From: Coenobita brevimanus
Lineage: Eukaryota > Arthropoda > Malacostraca > Decapoda > Coenobitidae
DNA length: 64,000 bases
Assembly: GCA_032717465.1 (NCBI GenBank)
Contig: CM064732.1
Coordinates: 33,987,455 to 34,051,454, forward strand
Direction: 5' to 3'
Under the pieces are notes generated by a model that made no database searches, was not told where the DNA came from, and worked only from the letters and a program-made list of their open reading frames with translations. Of this stretch, positions 1 to 11,816 are shown piece by piece (position 1 is the first letter of the stretch; the number at the start of each line of letters is the position of its first letter). Made by a program: the position numbers and the translations under genes.

Positions 1-275
1 GAAACCACAGAGAGAGAGGGAAAGAATGAGAGAGGGAGTAAGAGGAAGAATGCGAGGAGGAGGGAGGGAAAGAAAGTGACAGGGAGGGAGAGAGCAGCAT
101 GAAGGAGCGATGAGAGGATGCGACAGGGAGCAGGAAGAATGAAGGAGCGAGAGGGAAGAAAAGTCGAGGACTTCAGTAACACACTCACACCCACACACAC
201 ACAGGACCGAGGCCGCCGACTGACTGAGTGGTACAACCTGCTGGCTCCGCTCTCACCCCTCCCTGCCTCCTCCCA

Positions 276-332
<57 letters not shown>

Positions 333-435
333 ACCCCACCACCACTTCCTCTACCCCTCGCTTTATTTTTTGCCGTGTTTTTACCCTCCACCTGACAAAG
401 TCAGAGGAGGGTGTTGTTATCACTGGGATCAATAG
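1..435. repeat. Purine-rich low-complexity DNA with a (TC)n tract
   Basis: Bases 1-180 are almost pure A/G (GAGAGGGA-type runs). A short CA tract lies near 185-201 and a perfect (TC)n microsatellite spans 282-328. Reading frames here translate to poly-Ser/Leu or Arg/Glu and follow from composition, so no gene is called. Confidence 0.9.
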
Positions 436-1173
436 GTGTCCGTCCGTAGAGCTGGCCGGCAGGGCGACTGGCAGGGCGTAGAGATTTCGTATCAGGGCCA
501 GAAGTAAGAGAGTATTCACTATAATCATCAAATTTCACACAGCTATGCGTCTTATAGTGAAAAATGCCTTTTGAGAGGTAGAATGCTGTGTCATAAGTAT
601 TTTTTTAATAATGAACAACTTAAAAAAGAAAATCCAGAGATTTCAGTGATACATGTGCATGGAATCTGAAGGGACCAGATAATGTGTACTCAAGGCGTTT
701 TCCTACCACTTTAAAAGAAGAAATTGAGGGGGAGGGGGAGGGCCATTTTGCTCTTCATTAGGTGTGCAGGGAGGTGAGGGGTATTTGCTTGGTCAGATGG
801 AGAGTTGCAACAGCGTGGTGTTTACTATGCTTTTTTTTTTTTTTTTTTAATATGCATATGTCGGTATCTACATGTTCCACATCTATCTTCTTCTTCCCTT
901 CCTCCCCTAAACCTCTTTCTCTCTCATTCTCACTTTCTTTTGCTAGCTCCCTTTCACCTAGGTGCTCATACTACCGCTGTTATCTCTGTCTCTTATTTTC
1001 CCTTTCCAGTTTCTATTTTTCTCCTCTTCTCTCCCTGTCCTTCTCTACATCGCTCTCACCCGTTCCTCTCCAACTTCCTCTTGCTTGTACACCTTCCCAA
1101 ACACCACCACCAATATCTTTCAACCCTTCACCTAGCTATCCCCTCCTTTCCAGCCCTATAAATTGCTTCCGAG
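436..1173. other. No gene seen; AT-rich then pyrimidine-rich
   Basis: I see no gene. An 18-base T run lies at 831-848, and 890-1160 is C/T-rich on the plus strand. The frames spanning it are Ser/Leu/Phe/Pro-rich, as expected from composition alone. Confidence 0.7.
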
Positions 1174-1530
1174 TTTTTTTTTTTTTTTTTTTTTTTTTAT
1201 GTGTCCGACTCTGGGCAAAGGCTTCAGGGCCTATATCTTGGGGGGCAGTAGCCTATCCCAAGGCCCAGTAATCCTCCTACATCTCCACATGTCACCACTT
1301 CGGCGCTAACACCCACCGTCCATATTGAATACATGCTAGGGCTGTCTCATACAGGACTGGTGTATTGGTATTTGCGGGGGTATTTTTACGACATGTCGGC
1401 GGGTCATCTGGTAGATCAGGAAAGTCTGCTTTTTATGAAATTCAAATCCTTAAACTGTCCCCTGCTCTAGCCAGGATTCGAACCTGGGTCCATCAGGACT
1501 GCAAGCCGCCTCTCTACCGATTTAGTTTAA
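1174..1530 (-). mobile_element. tRNA-derived SINE with poly(A) tail (family S1)
   Basis: Read on the minus strand, the element starts with a tRNA-like head. The RNA polymerase III B box GGTTCGAATCC is perfect (1474-1484 on the plus strand). An A-box-like CGGTAGAG lies near 1510-1518, with about the 44-nt spacing usual in tRNA genes. A body of about 290 bp follows and ends in a 25-nt poly(A), seen as T 1174-1198 on the plus strand. The last 50 or so bases before the tail recur at 59104-59156, which supports an interspersed repeat rather than a single tRNA pseudogene. The acceptor stem is not convincing, so this is not a functional tRNA gene. The LINE partner is unknown, and the poly(A) tail differs from the (ATAG)n tail of the RTE-like family here. 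Confidence 0.72.
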
Positions 1531-1531
1531 A

Positions 1532-1543
1532 TCTCTCTCTCTC

Positions 1544-1579
<36 letters not shown>
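1532..1579. repeat. Imperfect (TC)n microsatellite
   Basis: TC dinucleotide tract with one CCA interruption, directly at the head side of the S1 SINE. Confidence 0.9.
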
Positions 1580-1581
<2 letters not shown>

Positions 1582-4500
1582 CCATGTGTCCCCTATACTT
1601 TCTGCCTTTCTCCCTCGACAATAACCCCTCTATAGTCTTTCCTCTTCTCCCCCATTACTCATTCTCTACAAATTTCAACTTCTGTGTCCCACAGTTCTCC
1701 TTATTTATCCTCGCTCTCAGCCTGCCCATGCCAAGGAAAACTTTTAAATTTTGTTCCTGGTATCTCAAAACGACTTTCTCTCAGCTTCAGAAAGCTCCTG
1801 GTAGCGAAAGAGTTGATGAAGACTAGCACACCACCTCCAGTTCTAACCGCGTGCCCTTAGCTGAAAATAATCCTTCCATTCTACAGTATCTGCAGTATTC
1901 TACACTTTATAAAATCTTTCAGCCACGTACTCTGTAGCTGACATTTGATCTCTTCTTCATGTTCTATGTCCATAACTGCATTTTAAATAGTTCAGACCTT
2001 CACTCCTAATCGGGTTACTCCATAACCAACAATACGTTCTCTACATTTCATTTTACTTCTAGTCTTTTGCCATCCAGCTAACACCTCTTCTTCATTCTCC
2101 AAGTTACCCTAGGAACCTCTTCCCATCTCCGATGTATCGCTTTAGTTAAAATACCATTCTATTCGTCGCCTTTACACCAAACCTTGCCATTTAATATTCA
2201 ACATTCCTCTCCACATTATTTTGCTTCCAGTCTTTTCCCACCCAAAAGACAACTAATCCCTCTCCCTAAGCTATGCCATCATCATCCTAACGTCCTTATC
2301 TATCATTCCAGTTGTTTTGCCACTCTTTTTGTCGCCTTTACATCGAACCTTTCTCCTATCACCACTCCATTCTTTTTCCAAACCATTCACCTGTCAACCT
2401 GTTACTCTCCAACAAACACCTAATACGTTTCCTCTGATCCTGTCACCATTCTCCTACTGCCGACTTTCTGTTCTAGATATAATACCTTTTCATAACTTCC
2501 ACTGCAGCCCTCTTTTTCCATAATCAACATTTCACCTTTTCCACCATATACTACCCCTAACCTTTTGCACTTTAGCACAGCTTCCATCCTTCCTTGTCCT
2601 GTCTTTCTCCCTCTGTCCTCCCTTATCTGTCCAGACCAAGCTACGCCTCTGTTATGGTTGTCGTCATCTCATCGTCTCAGTCAAGATCTCTACGCACAAA
2701 ACTTTAAAAGAGTTTATTCATCTCACGACCTTTCACTACCAGGGCTCTTCTAAGCTTATTAAAATCGTCTGGAGGCAGGCAGATTATAGACTTCAAGGCA
2801 CTGATGGAATTAATGGAGATCGCTTGTAGCAATATCACTGAGGAAGTCGTGGCCACCACTATCAATACTTTTTGTCTATGAAAATAAATAAATAAAAGGA
2901 TAAATAAACAAAGAGAAAATGTTATCGTACTGAAGAGGGTTAAATATATCACTTTCTCACTGCTCCACATATCCAGCCCATTGCTTTTACCTTTGCTCCC
3001 CCCATCCTTCTCATTCATCACCGGTCTTGATGCCAGCATCCAATTCCTCCCAATCCCCACACGCCCCTCTCCTCCCCTCCAATAATTTTTTCTCGCCATT
3101 CTATGTTACCTTTGTAAATAGCTCGTCTATCCTTCCTTTCCCCCTCTCCATTCACCTCCCCGCACTTCCAATCCCTTCCCTTCCCCTCCAAACACCCGTC
3201 CTTTCCCGTCTGTTCCACTCCATTTTACTCCACTTCCCTCCACTTCATCCCTTGAACTAGACCCGTTTCATTCCCCTCCCCTCATTCTGCTCCCCGCCTC
3301 TCCTGTTTATTCGCCGTTACTCATCTCTTGTCCTCTTCTTTCTTCGACTCGTCTCTACTTTCTTTTCTCCTCCCTCTATTTTCCCTCCAAGGCATCCATA
3401 TAAATAGTTCCCCCCCCTCCCCCCACACACACAAACACGCACTTCATTCTTCCGACACAAATGCCTACTTTGAAAACTTATTCTCACTTTTTTCCTCTAC
3501 CCGCCATCACTATCATCTTTACTTTTAACTCGTATTTTTGTTCCTTGTTTTCTATTATTATTTACAAAATTTGTATTATTCTCCCTTAGCTCTCTTTTTT
3601 TTTTTACATCATATTTATAACACCTGTCTTTCACTGTAATAAGCATCCATTACAATCACATACTAACGTTTAGCTGTGTACAGTATATTCATCATTTACT
3701 AATCAATAAATGATTGGCTTCTTCGACCTTACACTCCTTTTCCACAACCCCTAATATTACCTACTTTCCTTTTTCGCTCGTACGTCTCAGACTCCTCTAT
3801 TACACATTCTCCTTTACTTTCCCTGTTTTCGTCCCTTCTCGTCCATTATTGCCTTCAACATTTGCCTTCTTTTCACTTACCTTCTTTCTTGTTCATTATC
3901 CTTAATTCAGGTAGCTGCCTTCCTTCCTCATCCTTCATCCTAATCCTCCATTACACTATTTATTTGTAGCCTCTTCGGCTCGATGGTTTATGCATGTCTT
4001 CTTGTGTCTAGGCGATGTTCGGGTTAAGAGAAACTTTACAAGAGATTAGGTATAAGTTTCACTTTACCCCTTCACTAAAAGTAGCTTCCTCTAAAGTGAA
4101 TAAAGTCGTCTGGAGGTAACAAGAATAAAACTGTAAAATGCCTCACTTAACGAAGGATTTACTGTCACTTCGTCATTTCACTCCAGTTCTTATTATGGTC
4201 TCCACAGTACGGTGGACACCATAATATACTTGCTGAGTTTCTTCTTCTGTAATTCTTCCAAATAGTTTTTATTTCGGTTTAATTCCTGTATTTCTCCACC
4301 ATCAATTCAGTCATGTACAGTTGGTCCTTAAACATGCTCCTTAAGACACCTTGTTCGTGTTGTTGGATTTAGGCCTTTAAAAGGATAATATGAGGTCAAA
4401 GTTCAAAGGATGCAAATTTACTTGGTGAAATGTTGCAACATGAATTAGCAGAGTTCGCCTCCTTTTGTGAGGGGGGGGGGTGCAGACAATCGCATCTTCG

Positions 4501-6720
4501 AAAGCTTGAAATTTTTTCCTATGGAGACCATCTGCATTCCTTTGGGAATTTTTCCATCTTTAACTTACGAAATTTCCCATCCCTGTCCTCACTGCCTCGC
4601 TGTCATAACTATTTGTTTTTCATTCGCGCACCCCATGTACGTGCCTGTTCTTCCTAAGCTAAGAAAGAAAAGTAAAATAAAACAAAATGAACATCGCCTG
4701 ATGGTTGACAGAAAAAAATAGTGATCGTGCTAAATGAGTTACCTCTTCAACCGAATGACGTATTTTCAGTGTTATTTCTGCTACAACTGTATTTATTTTA
4801 TTTCAAATTCCCACTATGGGGTGACATATACATCTGGAAGGGCTAGATATAACCTTCATTAAAACTAATGGCTTGATATCAACCCGAAGTACAATAAAAT
4901 CATCTGGAAGTTGAAACCATAACTCATAAGCCACGAGACGGACAGAGTTAATAAGGTCGACTGTTTATAAGGTTTTCCACAGGACACAGTATTATACTAC
5001 TATTCAGTCAACAAAAGAGGAATCGCACACCTTGGGTTCGATGGATTCGACAATGAAGGTGATCTGCAGATACACATGAATCTTAATGATCCCGGTGCCT
5101 CAAAAGATATAGCACCCAATATGTGATTTTTTACGCAATTTAGAGTTCTAATAATTACCATAGACAATATTTGCACATATCACATGTTGTCCTATATACC
5201 ACAATGCTTCGTCCATGTTTCAGAATGATAGCTGCGGTAAGATGACCGATACTCTTTTCGTTGACTGTACATTAATTCTGCCATCCAATCATCCTCACTA
5301 TCATCCTCTCCGCTCCATCTCCCTTCAAAATCTGCCAGTTTCTACACACCGGCGACCAGTGTTTATTTTTTTACCACTCTTAACATACTCGCTTAACTAC
5401 AGCTCTGAAGCCTAAGAAGCTGTATCAGTTGTGATGTAAATATCTGCGAATGATTCAAGATATTGCTCAGGTCGTGATGCTTGCTTTCTCTGGTCATTTT
5501 TCATTTATTTCTTCGAGGGGAGTCTCTAACTGTGAGTGGCGGGCCAAGCAGACAATCGGAAAAAAAAAAAAAAAGCAGCATTGTTATCCGTGGTAGTGTC
5601 TGCAGCTCCAGAAACAACTTCAATAAACTGAATGAATATAAGACATGGAACATTTCATACCATATATCGTTGCTTATATGTTTTTGGAAGACTTAGCTCG
5701 AACAGAATAATCAGACTTTGGTTTCTTTTGAATGTATATGCCTCAAACGAGATAGGACTATCAACCTGGTAGCCTAGCTGGTGGTGGAAATAATAAATAC
5801 GTCAACAGTTGGTGATGTACAGTAGAGATCCAGCTGTAAATGTTTTTTTTTTTTTTTTTTTTTTTTAAAAATAAGTATTGAATATTAAATTTTGTCACTG
5901 ACGTCTTTCCACCTACTTACAAGCTTAACTTTTTTGCTCCAACTGTTCATATTCCACCAAGTGATTACATGAAGCCATCCGAGAGCAGTTTGAATGCTGT
6001 TGCGTGTAAACTCAAAAATTATAATCCCCACACTTTCAAAACTCCATTTAAGGTCGCCTTCGGCGGCCTCTGCCTGATGTCAAGTAAATTTCTATTTTCA
6101 GTCGAAAGGTAACAGAAATTTAAATTGCTCTTGGCGTGAACGAGATGGAGTGAGGAATTTTCCCTTACTTTTGTCCTGCTGGGACACTCGTTGAGAAAAG
6201 ACAGAAAAAGAGAAAGGCAGGAATGCAGTATGTGCTATTATACTAATTGTACTATAGCATTATAGTATTCAATTTGAGGAGTATAAGGAGAGAGGAAGGA
6301 GAGGAGGGAGAGTGATAATGCAACAAACAAATAATTCTTCTCTCTTCTTTCATGCCGGTAATTTCATTACCAGACCACGAATGAATCCATCCTCGCCACT
6401 AAAAGCAAATACTAAATTTGGTCATAACTCGGGAACTGGTGGCCTAATTCGATTGGAAGTTGTTTAATTCTTCAAGTTGGAGCATTTTAACGGCACCTTG
6501 CTCTAAAAAAAATTGCGCTACGTTGCGCCGTTTTTGCTGTGTTACAGAAAGAAACAAACATACTGAAATGGATCATTATAATATAAATGATCACAGTTAT
6601 CTGTAACTACCATTTTAGCAATCGTATTCCTTCTCCTCAGGAATTTTTATATTATCCAAGTAGAGATGTCATTTCTTTTTTAATCCATTATCTGTAATAT
6701 TAAACAGAGCTATGCAACCA
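1580..6720. other. Long stretch without a recognisable gene
   Basis: Between 1600 and about 3900 the plus strand is strongly C/T-rich, and every long frame there is Ser/Pro/Leu/Phe-rich on one strand only, which fits composition rather than coding. From 3900 to 6720 the DNA is AT-rich and unremarkable, with an A run near 5561-5574 and a T run at 5843-5866. No RNA gene, element terminus or conserved protein was recognised. Confidence 0.65.
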
Positions 6721-6721
6721 A

Positions 6722-6750
<29 letters not shown>
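6721..6750. repeat. (AAT)n microsatellite
   Basis: About ten AAT units immediately before the 5-prime-truncated end of RTE-like copy E1. Confidence 0.9.
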
Positions 6751-6752
<2 letters not shown>

Positions 6753-8728
6753 GCATAGTGGAATAAAGGGTGGGACAGGCTGTGGCACAAAAGAAAAAAG
6801 CCTATAATGAATGGATGAGAAATAGAGATGTAGAAGAAGTTGAGAGACAGAAGAGAGTTATATGTAGAAAAGAAGAGGGAGGTGAAAAGATTACTAAGAG
6901 AAAGTAAGAAGAGAGTGGATGAGGGATTTGGAGGAATTTGAGTGTCAAGTGGAGGGAATGTAAGATAATGTTCTGGAAGGAGGTGAAGAGAGTCAGACAG
7001 GGTGGCAATGAAGTTAGTAGGGGAGTGAAAGATAAAAATGATAGATTACTAGTGGAGAAGTGAGAAAAAATGAAAAGATGGAGAGAACACTGTAATGAAT
7101 TGTTGACTATAGAGAATGAAAGTAATGTGAGTATAAGTGGCCGGGGAATGACTGGGAGAAGGAGGGAGGTGAGAAGATAAGAAGAAATCAGTAGGATGGA
7201 AATCGTGGAAGCAATGAAGAAAGTGAAAATGGGGAAAGCCCCAGGAATTCATGGGGTGTGTGGTGAAATGCTGGAGCTTGGGGGAGAGATTGTAGTAGAA
7301 TGGACGTGGAAGATGTGCAGATTGGCATGAGAGGAAGTTAAAGCTCCGTATGATTAGAAGTCAGGTATAATTATTTCCCTATACAAAGGGAAAGGGGAAA
7401 AAGATGTGTGTGGTAATCACTGGGGCATTTGTCTTCTTTGTGTAATAGGAAAAGTTTATGGTAGGATACTTCTTGACAGAGTAAGGAAAATAACAGAGGA
7501 ATTAGTTAGAGAAGAACAGGGAGGTTTTAGGAAGGGAAGAGGTTGTGTAGATCAGATATTCATTCTTAGATCTTTAGTGGAAAAGTTTCTAGAGAGGGGA
7601 ATGAAGTTGTATGCAGCCTTCATGGATTTGGAGAAAGCATATGACAGGGTGAATAGACAAGGATTGTGGAAAGTTTTAAGAATATATGGAGTAGATGGGA
7701 AGTTGCTGAATGCTGTGAAGAGTATGTATCAGGGTGCTAAGGCTGCAGTGCGTGTGGATGGTGAACAGAGTGAGTTCTTCTATTGGAAGATTGGGTTGAA
7801 ACAGGCATGTGTCATGTCTCCATGGTTGTTCAATCTGTATATGGATGGGGTTATAAAAGAGACACTATGTAGGGCAGTGGGTGTTGGAGTGGCCCTGATG
7901 AGAGAGGGCAGTGTTTGGAGACTCCATGTACTGTTGTTTCTAGATGACACTGTGTTGTTAAGTGAAGACAAAGGGGAGTTGCAAGGCTTGGTGGATGAGC
8001 TTGGGAGAGTGTGTACGAAACGGAATTTAAAAGTGAATGTAGGGAGTAGTAAAGTTATGGTCTTTGAGAGAGGTGAAGTCAGTGAATGTACAGTCAGGTT
8101 GGACGATGTGAAAATGGAAAATGTGAGTACGTTTAAGTACTTGGGTAGTGTGATGAGTAAGGATGGAGGTTTGGAGAATGAAATGCTTGAAAGGGTACAA
8201 CAAGGAAGAAAGGTTGCTGGTTCCTTGAAGGCAGTGATAAGAAACAAGGAAGTGAGCAAGGAAGTTAAAAAGTTATTACATGACAGCATTGGGATACCAA
8301 CTCTAACGTATGGAAGTGAAGCTTGGACGTTGTTAGAGGGACACAAATCAAGAGTGAGAGCAGTGGAAATGAGTTATTTGAGAGGAGACAGACTGACAAA
8401 GGAGGATGTGAAGAAACGTTGTGGTGTGGATGTGGATGTGATAGGAAGTATCAGGAGATACACATCGACGTTGTTTGGCCATATGGAGAGGATGGAGAGT
8501 GAGGGACTGACGAGGAGAGTGTATGTGAGTGAGGTGGAGGGGGAGAGAGGGAGGGGAAGACCAAGGACGAGATGCTGGGATGGAGTGGAGAGGTATATGA
8601 GAGAGGGAGGTGTGGATTGGGAGCAGGGCAGTGAAATGGCTAGGGACAGGGTGACGTGGAGGCGATATGTTTGTGGCCACCCAGTATGAGGGATTAAGGC
8701 GTCTGGCAATAGATAGATAGATAGATTA
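6751..8728 (+). mobile_element. RTE-like LINE copy E1, 5-prime truncated
   Basis: The copy begins at the segment that in copies E4 and E6 follows the endonuclease domain, runs through the whole RT and C-terminal region, and ends with the family terminus GGCGTCTGGCAATAGATAG plus an ATAG tail at 8708-8726. The endonuclease and leader are missing, as expected from incomplete reverse transcription. The family is assigned to the RTE/RTE-X-like group from its RT motifs, the C-terminal WFGHVERM-type and GRGRPRMRW-type blocks, and the tetranucleotide tail. The precise clade is inference. Confidence 0.88.
7406..8689 (+). pseudogene. Reverse transcriptase fragment of RTE-like copy E1
   Basis: An open frame of 427 codons holds most of the RT of a non-LTR retrotransposon. 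The enzyme would copy element RNA at a nicked target site. RT motif A is intact as FMDLEKAYD (about 7619-7645). The block GLKQACVMSPWLFNLYMDG corresponds to GLKQGCVMSPWLF in sister copies, with Gly changed to Ala. Motif C reads FLDD instead of FADD (7937-7948). The C-terminus has the family GRGRPRTR-type block. The first Met is internal: homology continues upstream (PGIHGVCGEML near 7233), but stops interrupt it (for example near 7330), so the protein start is lost. About 15 residues found in sister copies (GACGVTWRDRL-like) are also missing near 8385. I judge it non-functional although its RT stretch is the longest open frame of the family here. Confidence 0.85.
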
Positions 8729-10609
8729 TAATTACGTATCTTCTATCATGACATGTCTTCTCACTCCGGTTTACAAACAATTATTACGTATTAAAGAACC
8801 AGAGAAACTAGATTACTCACAGAATAAAAAGGCAAATGAAACCTTAATATGGTGTGCGGAGTGCAAAAATTTTAATGTATTATATGATAATAATGCTTCA
8901 GTTGGTTGTAATCGAGATGCATTTAATTCTAACTTGATTATTAGGGCAGAGGTCATTGTGCAACTGGGAAAGTTGGTAAGTATCTTCCGGGAGAAATATA
9001 TCGAGAGTCGGGAAAGAAGTAATGCATTAAGAAAAATGAGAAAGAGTTTCTTCGCTTATACTGTAACTGAATAAAAAGGTCTAAAGAATGGAATGTAAAA
9101 AATAATTCTTGTACGTATTGTAAAGTATAAAACCCAGGTGGAAAGTTGGATAAAATATAGCACATCGTTCGTTCGTTCGTTTAAAGATTCCCTGCATCTA
9201 TAGTACAGGCCGGGCCATTTATTAGCCCGGTCAGTGGGGTATAGGCTGGTTAAAAAACAGTAAGGGGGGAGGACAGGACCTGGGGATTGTCCAGCACACA
9301 CGTCCTGTCTCCTGGCTGGCTTTGTGGTGTACGTGAATATAGCACAGTATCAGTTTGAAATTGTATTTGGCATCCGACTGACATGAAGATTAGCTCTAAA
9401 CGTAACAATGTGCACAGTGTTAACAGCTTTTGTAATTAGTGTTTGTTTCATTAAGACATAAACATGACGAAAGTTTTTTTTTTTTTTACTGTAAATATGC
9501 ATCATAAACTTCCTTCAAAAAAGAAAATGCCCACTGTATTAATATAACAAATAAAACTGATCTTAATGTTTCCACTTAGTTAAGACTGATGAACTCATGG
9601 GCCTAATATCAACATTAATGTACAGTCGAGACCAGTATTCCCCTTTCGACCTTGCCTGCTTATTGATGTGACACAACTGCATAAAAGACAAAGGGGGAAA
9701 GACTCGCGACTAGGAAGGAGAGGAGAGGATAAAGAAAGACAAAGAGAGAAGAACAGAGAAGGAGGAGTAATAGATGGATGTCAGGTCTTTCTGCTTGTCA
9801 TTGTCTTCGAGTCATAGAACAGTTACCCTATTTATGCAGCGACCAACCCAAATATAAACAGCATCTAATGGACCAATACGTCTGCTAGAGTTTGCTTTCC
9901 ATTGTACTCCTTCAACGACAACGAGGAGGAAGAAGAGGAAGAGTAGGAGGGGAGACTTGGAGAGGAAAGACAGGAGGAAGGAGCCTGACTGGAGAAGGGG
10001 GAGAGGAGAAAGGGAGACTGCGAAAGGAATGTAGATGAGAGAGACTGGCTGGAGAGGAAGTGGAGGAGAAGGAGAAGGGAGTGAAAAAGGGAAAGAAGAG
10101 CAGCGGCTGGAAAAGGAGAAAAGAGAGAAGACAGTATGAAGATAGACTGCAGGTGAGAAAGAGAGGAGGTGAAATTAGAAAAGTTGAGGTAGCGAGACTT
10201 GAGGAGGAGGAGGAGGAGGAGGAGGATTACACAGGATTACACAGGAAAGCAAACAGCAACAGACCTTATGGTCCTTTCGAGGCTGCTGGTTAGAGAAAAC
10301 TATGACTACAAGATCTAACTCTACATGCTGAAGGATAAGGATAGTAAAGCAAGAAGGCTCCCCCCACCACCAAACCCTCCAGGAAAAAGTGAGAAAAAAA
10401 ACCATGCAGCATGGAAAAACTGACATGGAAATTTTATAGGAAACACTGGAAAGGAAAAGTCACATTCTATAATACTTTATCTATAAGCTACCCGATAGAG
10501 TAACCTGAAAGAGAAAGTAAACAAATAAAATAATAGTTACGGCATGACATTATAAACCGGTACATTGAGTTAATGGGAAGTCTGTGGACATAACGTGGAA
10601 GCTACACAC
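8729..10609. other. No convincing gene; GA-rich patches
   Basis: An open frame at 8748-9074 (108 codons, plus) is not low-complexity but matches nothing I recognise. A block at 9165-9310 reads, on the minus strand, as a GC-rich segment ending in (ACGA)n and may be the tail of an unidentified retroposon. From 9690 to 10230 the DNA is purine-rich with a (GGA)n tract at 10201-10225. Confidence 0.5.
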
Positions 10610-11785
10610 TGCACAGTGTGGATGTTTAGGGGTGGTGCGGCAGCCTTGCCTGGCGCTTTTAAGGTAGGCAGCAGTCAATCAGGCCCTAGGTCCGTTCGTT
10701 CCACTGAGACAAGGAACTCTCCCATGTGGGACAAGTACACAAGTTTCATCCTGAAGCAGTGACCCCTGGTACATTAAAAAAATCTCGATGGTGGTCACTT
10801 GACTAACAGGGACCCTCAGTGATCCACAGCCCATCACAGGTCGAAAGTAAGAGTAGTGACTGTTGACTCAGGGTTATCTGCGCAGATCCTAATCTGTGCT
10901 TATATTGCTTTCTTTGCATTGGGGAGATTGAAAAATATATAAGACGGGTGTCTCAGATAAAAGGGGACTGCGCAGTGCACACTGTGGATGTGCAATGCAC
11001 AGAGTAGATGTTTAGGGGTGGTGCGGCAACCTTCCCTGGCGCTTTTTAGGTAGGCAGCAGTCAATCAGGCAATAGCTCCGTTCACTCCACTGAGACAAGG
11101 AACTCTCCCATGTGGGACAAGTACACAAGTTTCATCCTGAAGCAGTGACCCCTGGTACATTAAAAAAATCCCGATGGTGGTCACTTGACTAACAGGGACC
11201 CTCAGTGATCTACATCCCATCACAGGTCGAAAGTAAAAGTAGTGACCGTTAACTCAGGGTTATCTGTGCAGATCCTAATCTGTGCTTACTGTATATTACC
11301 TCATTTGCTTTGGGTAAATCGAAAAACGTATATACCGTGACGTGACGCTATGTTAGGTTTACGGAGTGTCCTGTAGACACGAGGGGACTGCACAGTGTGG
11401 ATGTTTAAGGGTGGTGCGGCAGCCTTGCCTGGCGCTTTTAAGGAAGGCAGCAGTCAATCAGATCCTAGCTCCGTTCACTCCACTGAGACAGGGAACTCTC
11501 CCATATGGGACAAGTACACAAGTTTCATCCTGAAGCAGTGACCCCTGGAACATTAAAAAAATCCCGATGGTGGTCGCTTGACTAACAGGGACCCTCAGTG
11601 ATCCACAGCCCATCACAGGTCGAAAGTAAGAGTAGTGACCGTTGACTCAGGGTTATCTGTGCAGATCCTAATCTGTGCTTATATTGCTTTGTTTGCACTG
11701 AGTAAATTGGAAATATATAATATCGTGATGCAACACTATGAGCGGGTACATTGTTTACGGGGTGTCTTGTAGACAAAAGGGGCAT
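10610..11785. repeat. Three tandem units of about 390 bp
   Basis: The landmark GATGTTTA recurs at 10621, 11008 and 11400, giving periods of 387 and 392 bp. Shared blocks in each unit include GGTGGTGCGGCA, AACTCTCCCAT, CATCCTGAAGCAGTGACCCC and CAGGGTTATCTG. The units are over 90% alike in the parts compared by eye and diverge most at their junctions (for example 10940-11005). No protein is conserved across the units. The array ends about 30 bp from the 3-prime end of the CR1-like LINE. It could be a short satellite array or a local tandem duplication. Confidence 0.92.
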
Positions 11786-11816
11786 GAACTTACATGTACC
11801 ATAGCTATAAAAGCAA

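Noticed and set aside
118..531. Overlapping frames rich in Ser/Leu or Arg/Glu
   Set aside because: They are translations of the (TC)n tract and its purine-rich flanks, appear on both strands, and hold no conserved motif.
1450..1530. A functional tRNA gene on the minus strand
   Set aside because: The B box is perfect, but the acceptor and D stems do not pair, and the sequence continues into a SINE body with a poly(A) tail.
7780..8709. Minus-strand frames of 110-188 codons opposite RTE copy E1
   Set aside because: They are antisense shadows of the RT frame. Equivalent shadows appear opposite every RTE copy.
8748..9074. 108-codon frame after the E1 tail
   Set aside because: It has no low-complexity bias, but no recognised motif, no second copy and no splice context. 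It is within the length expected by chance in this much DNA.
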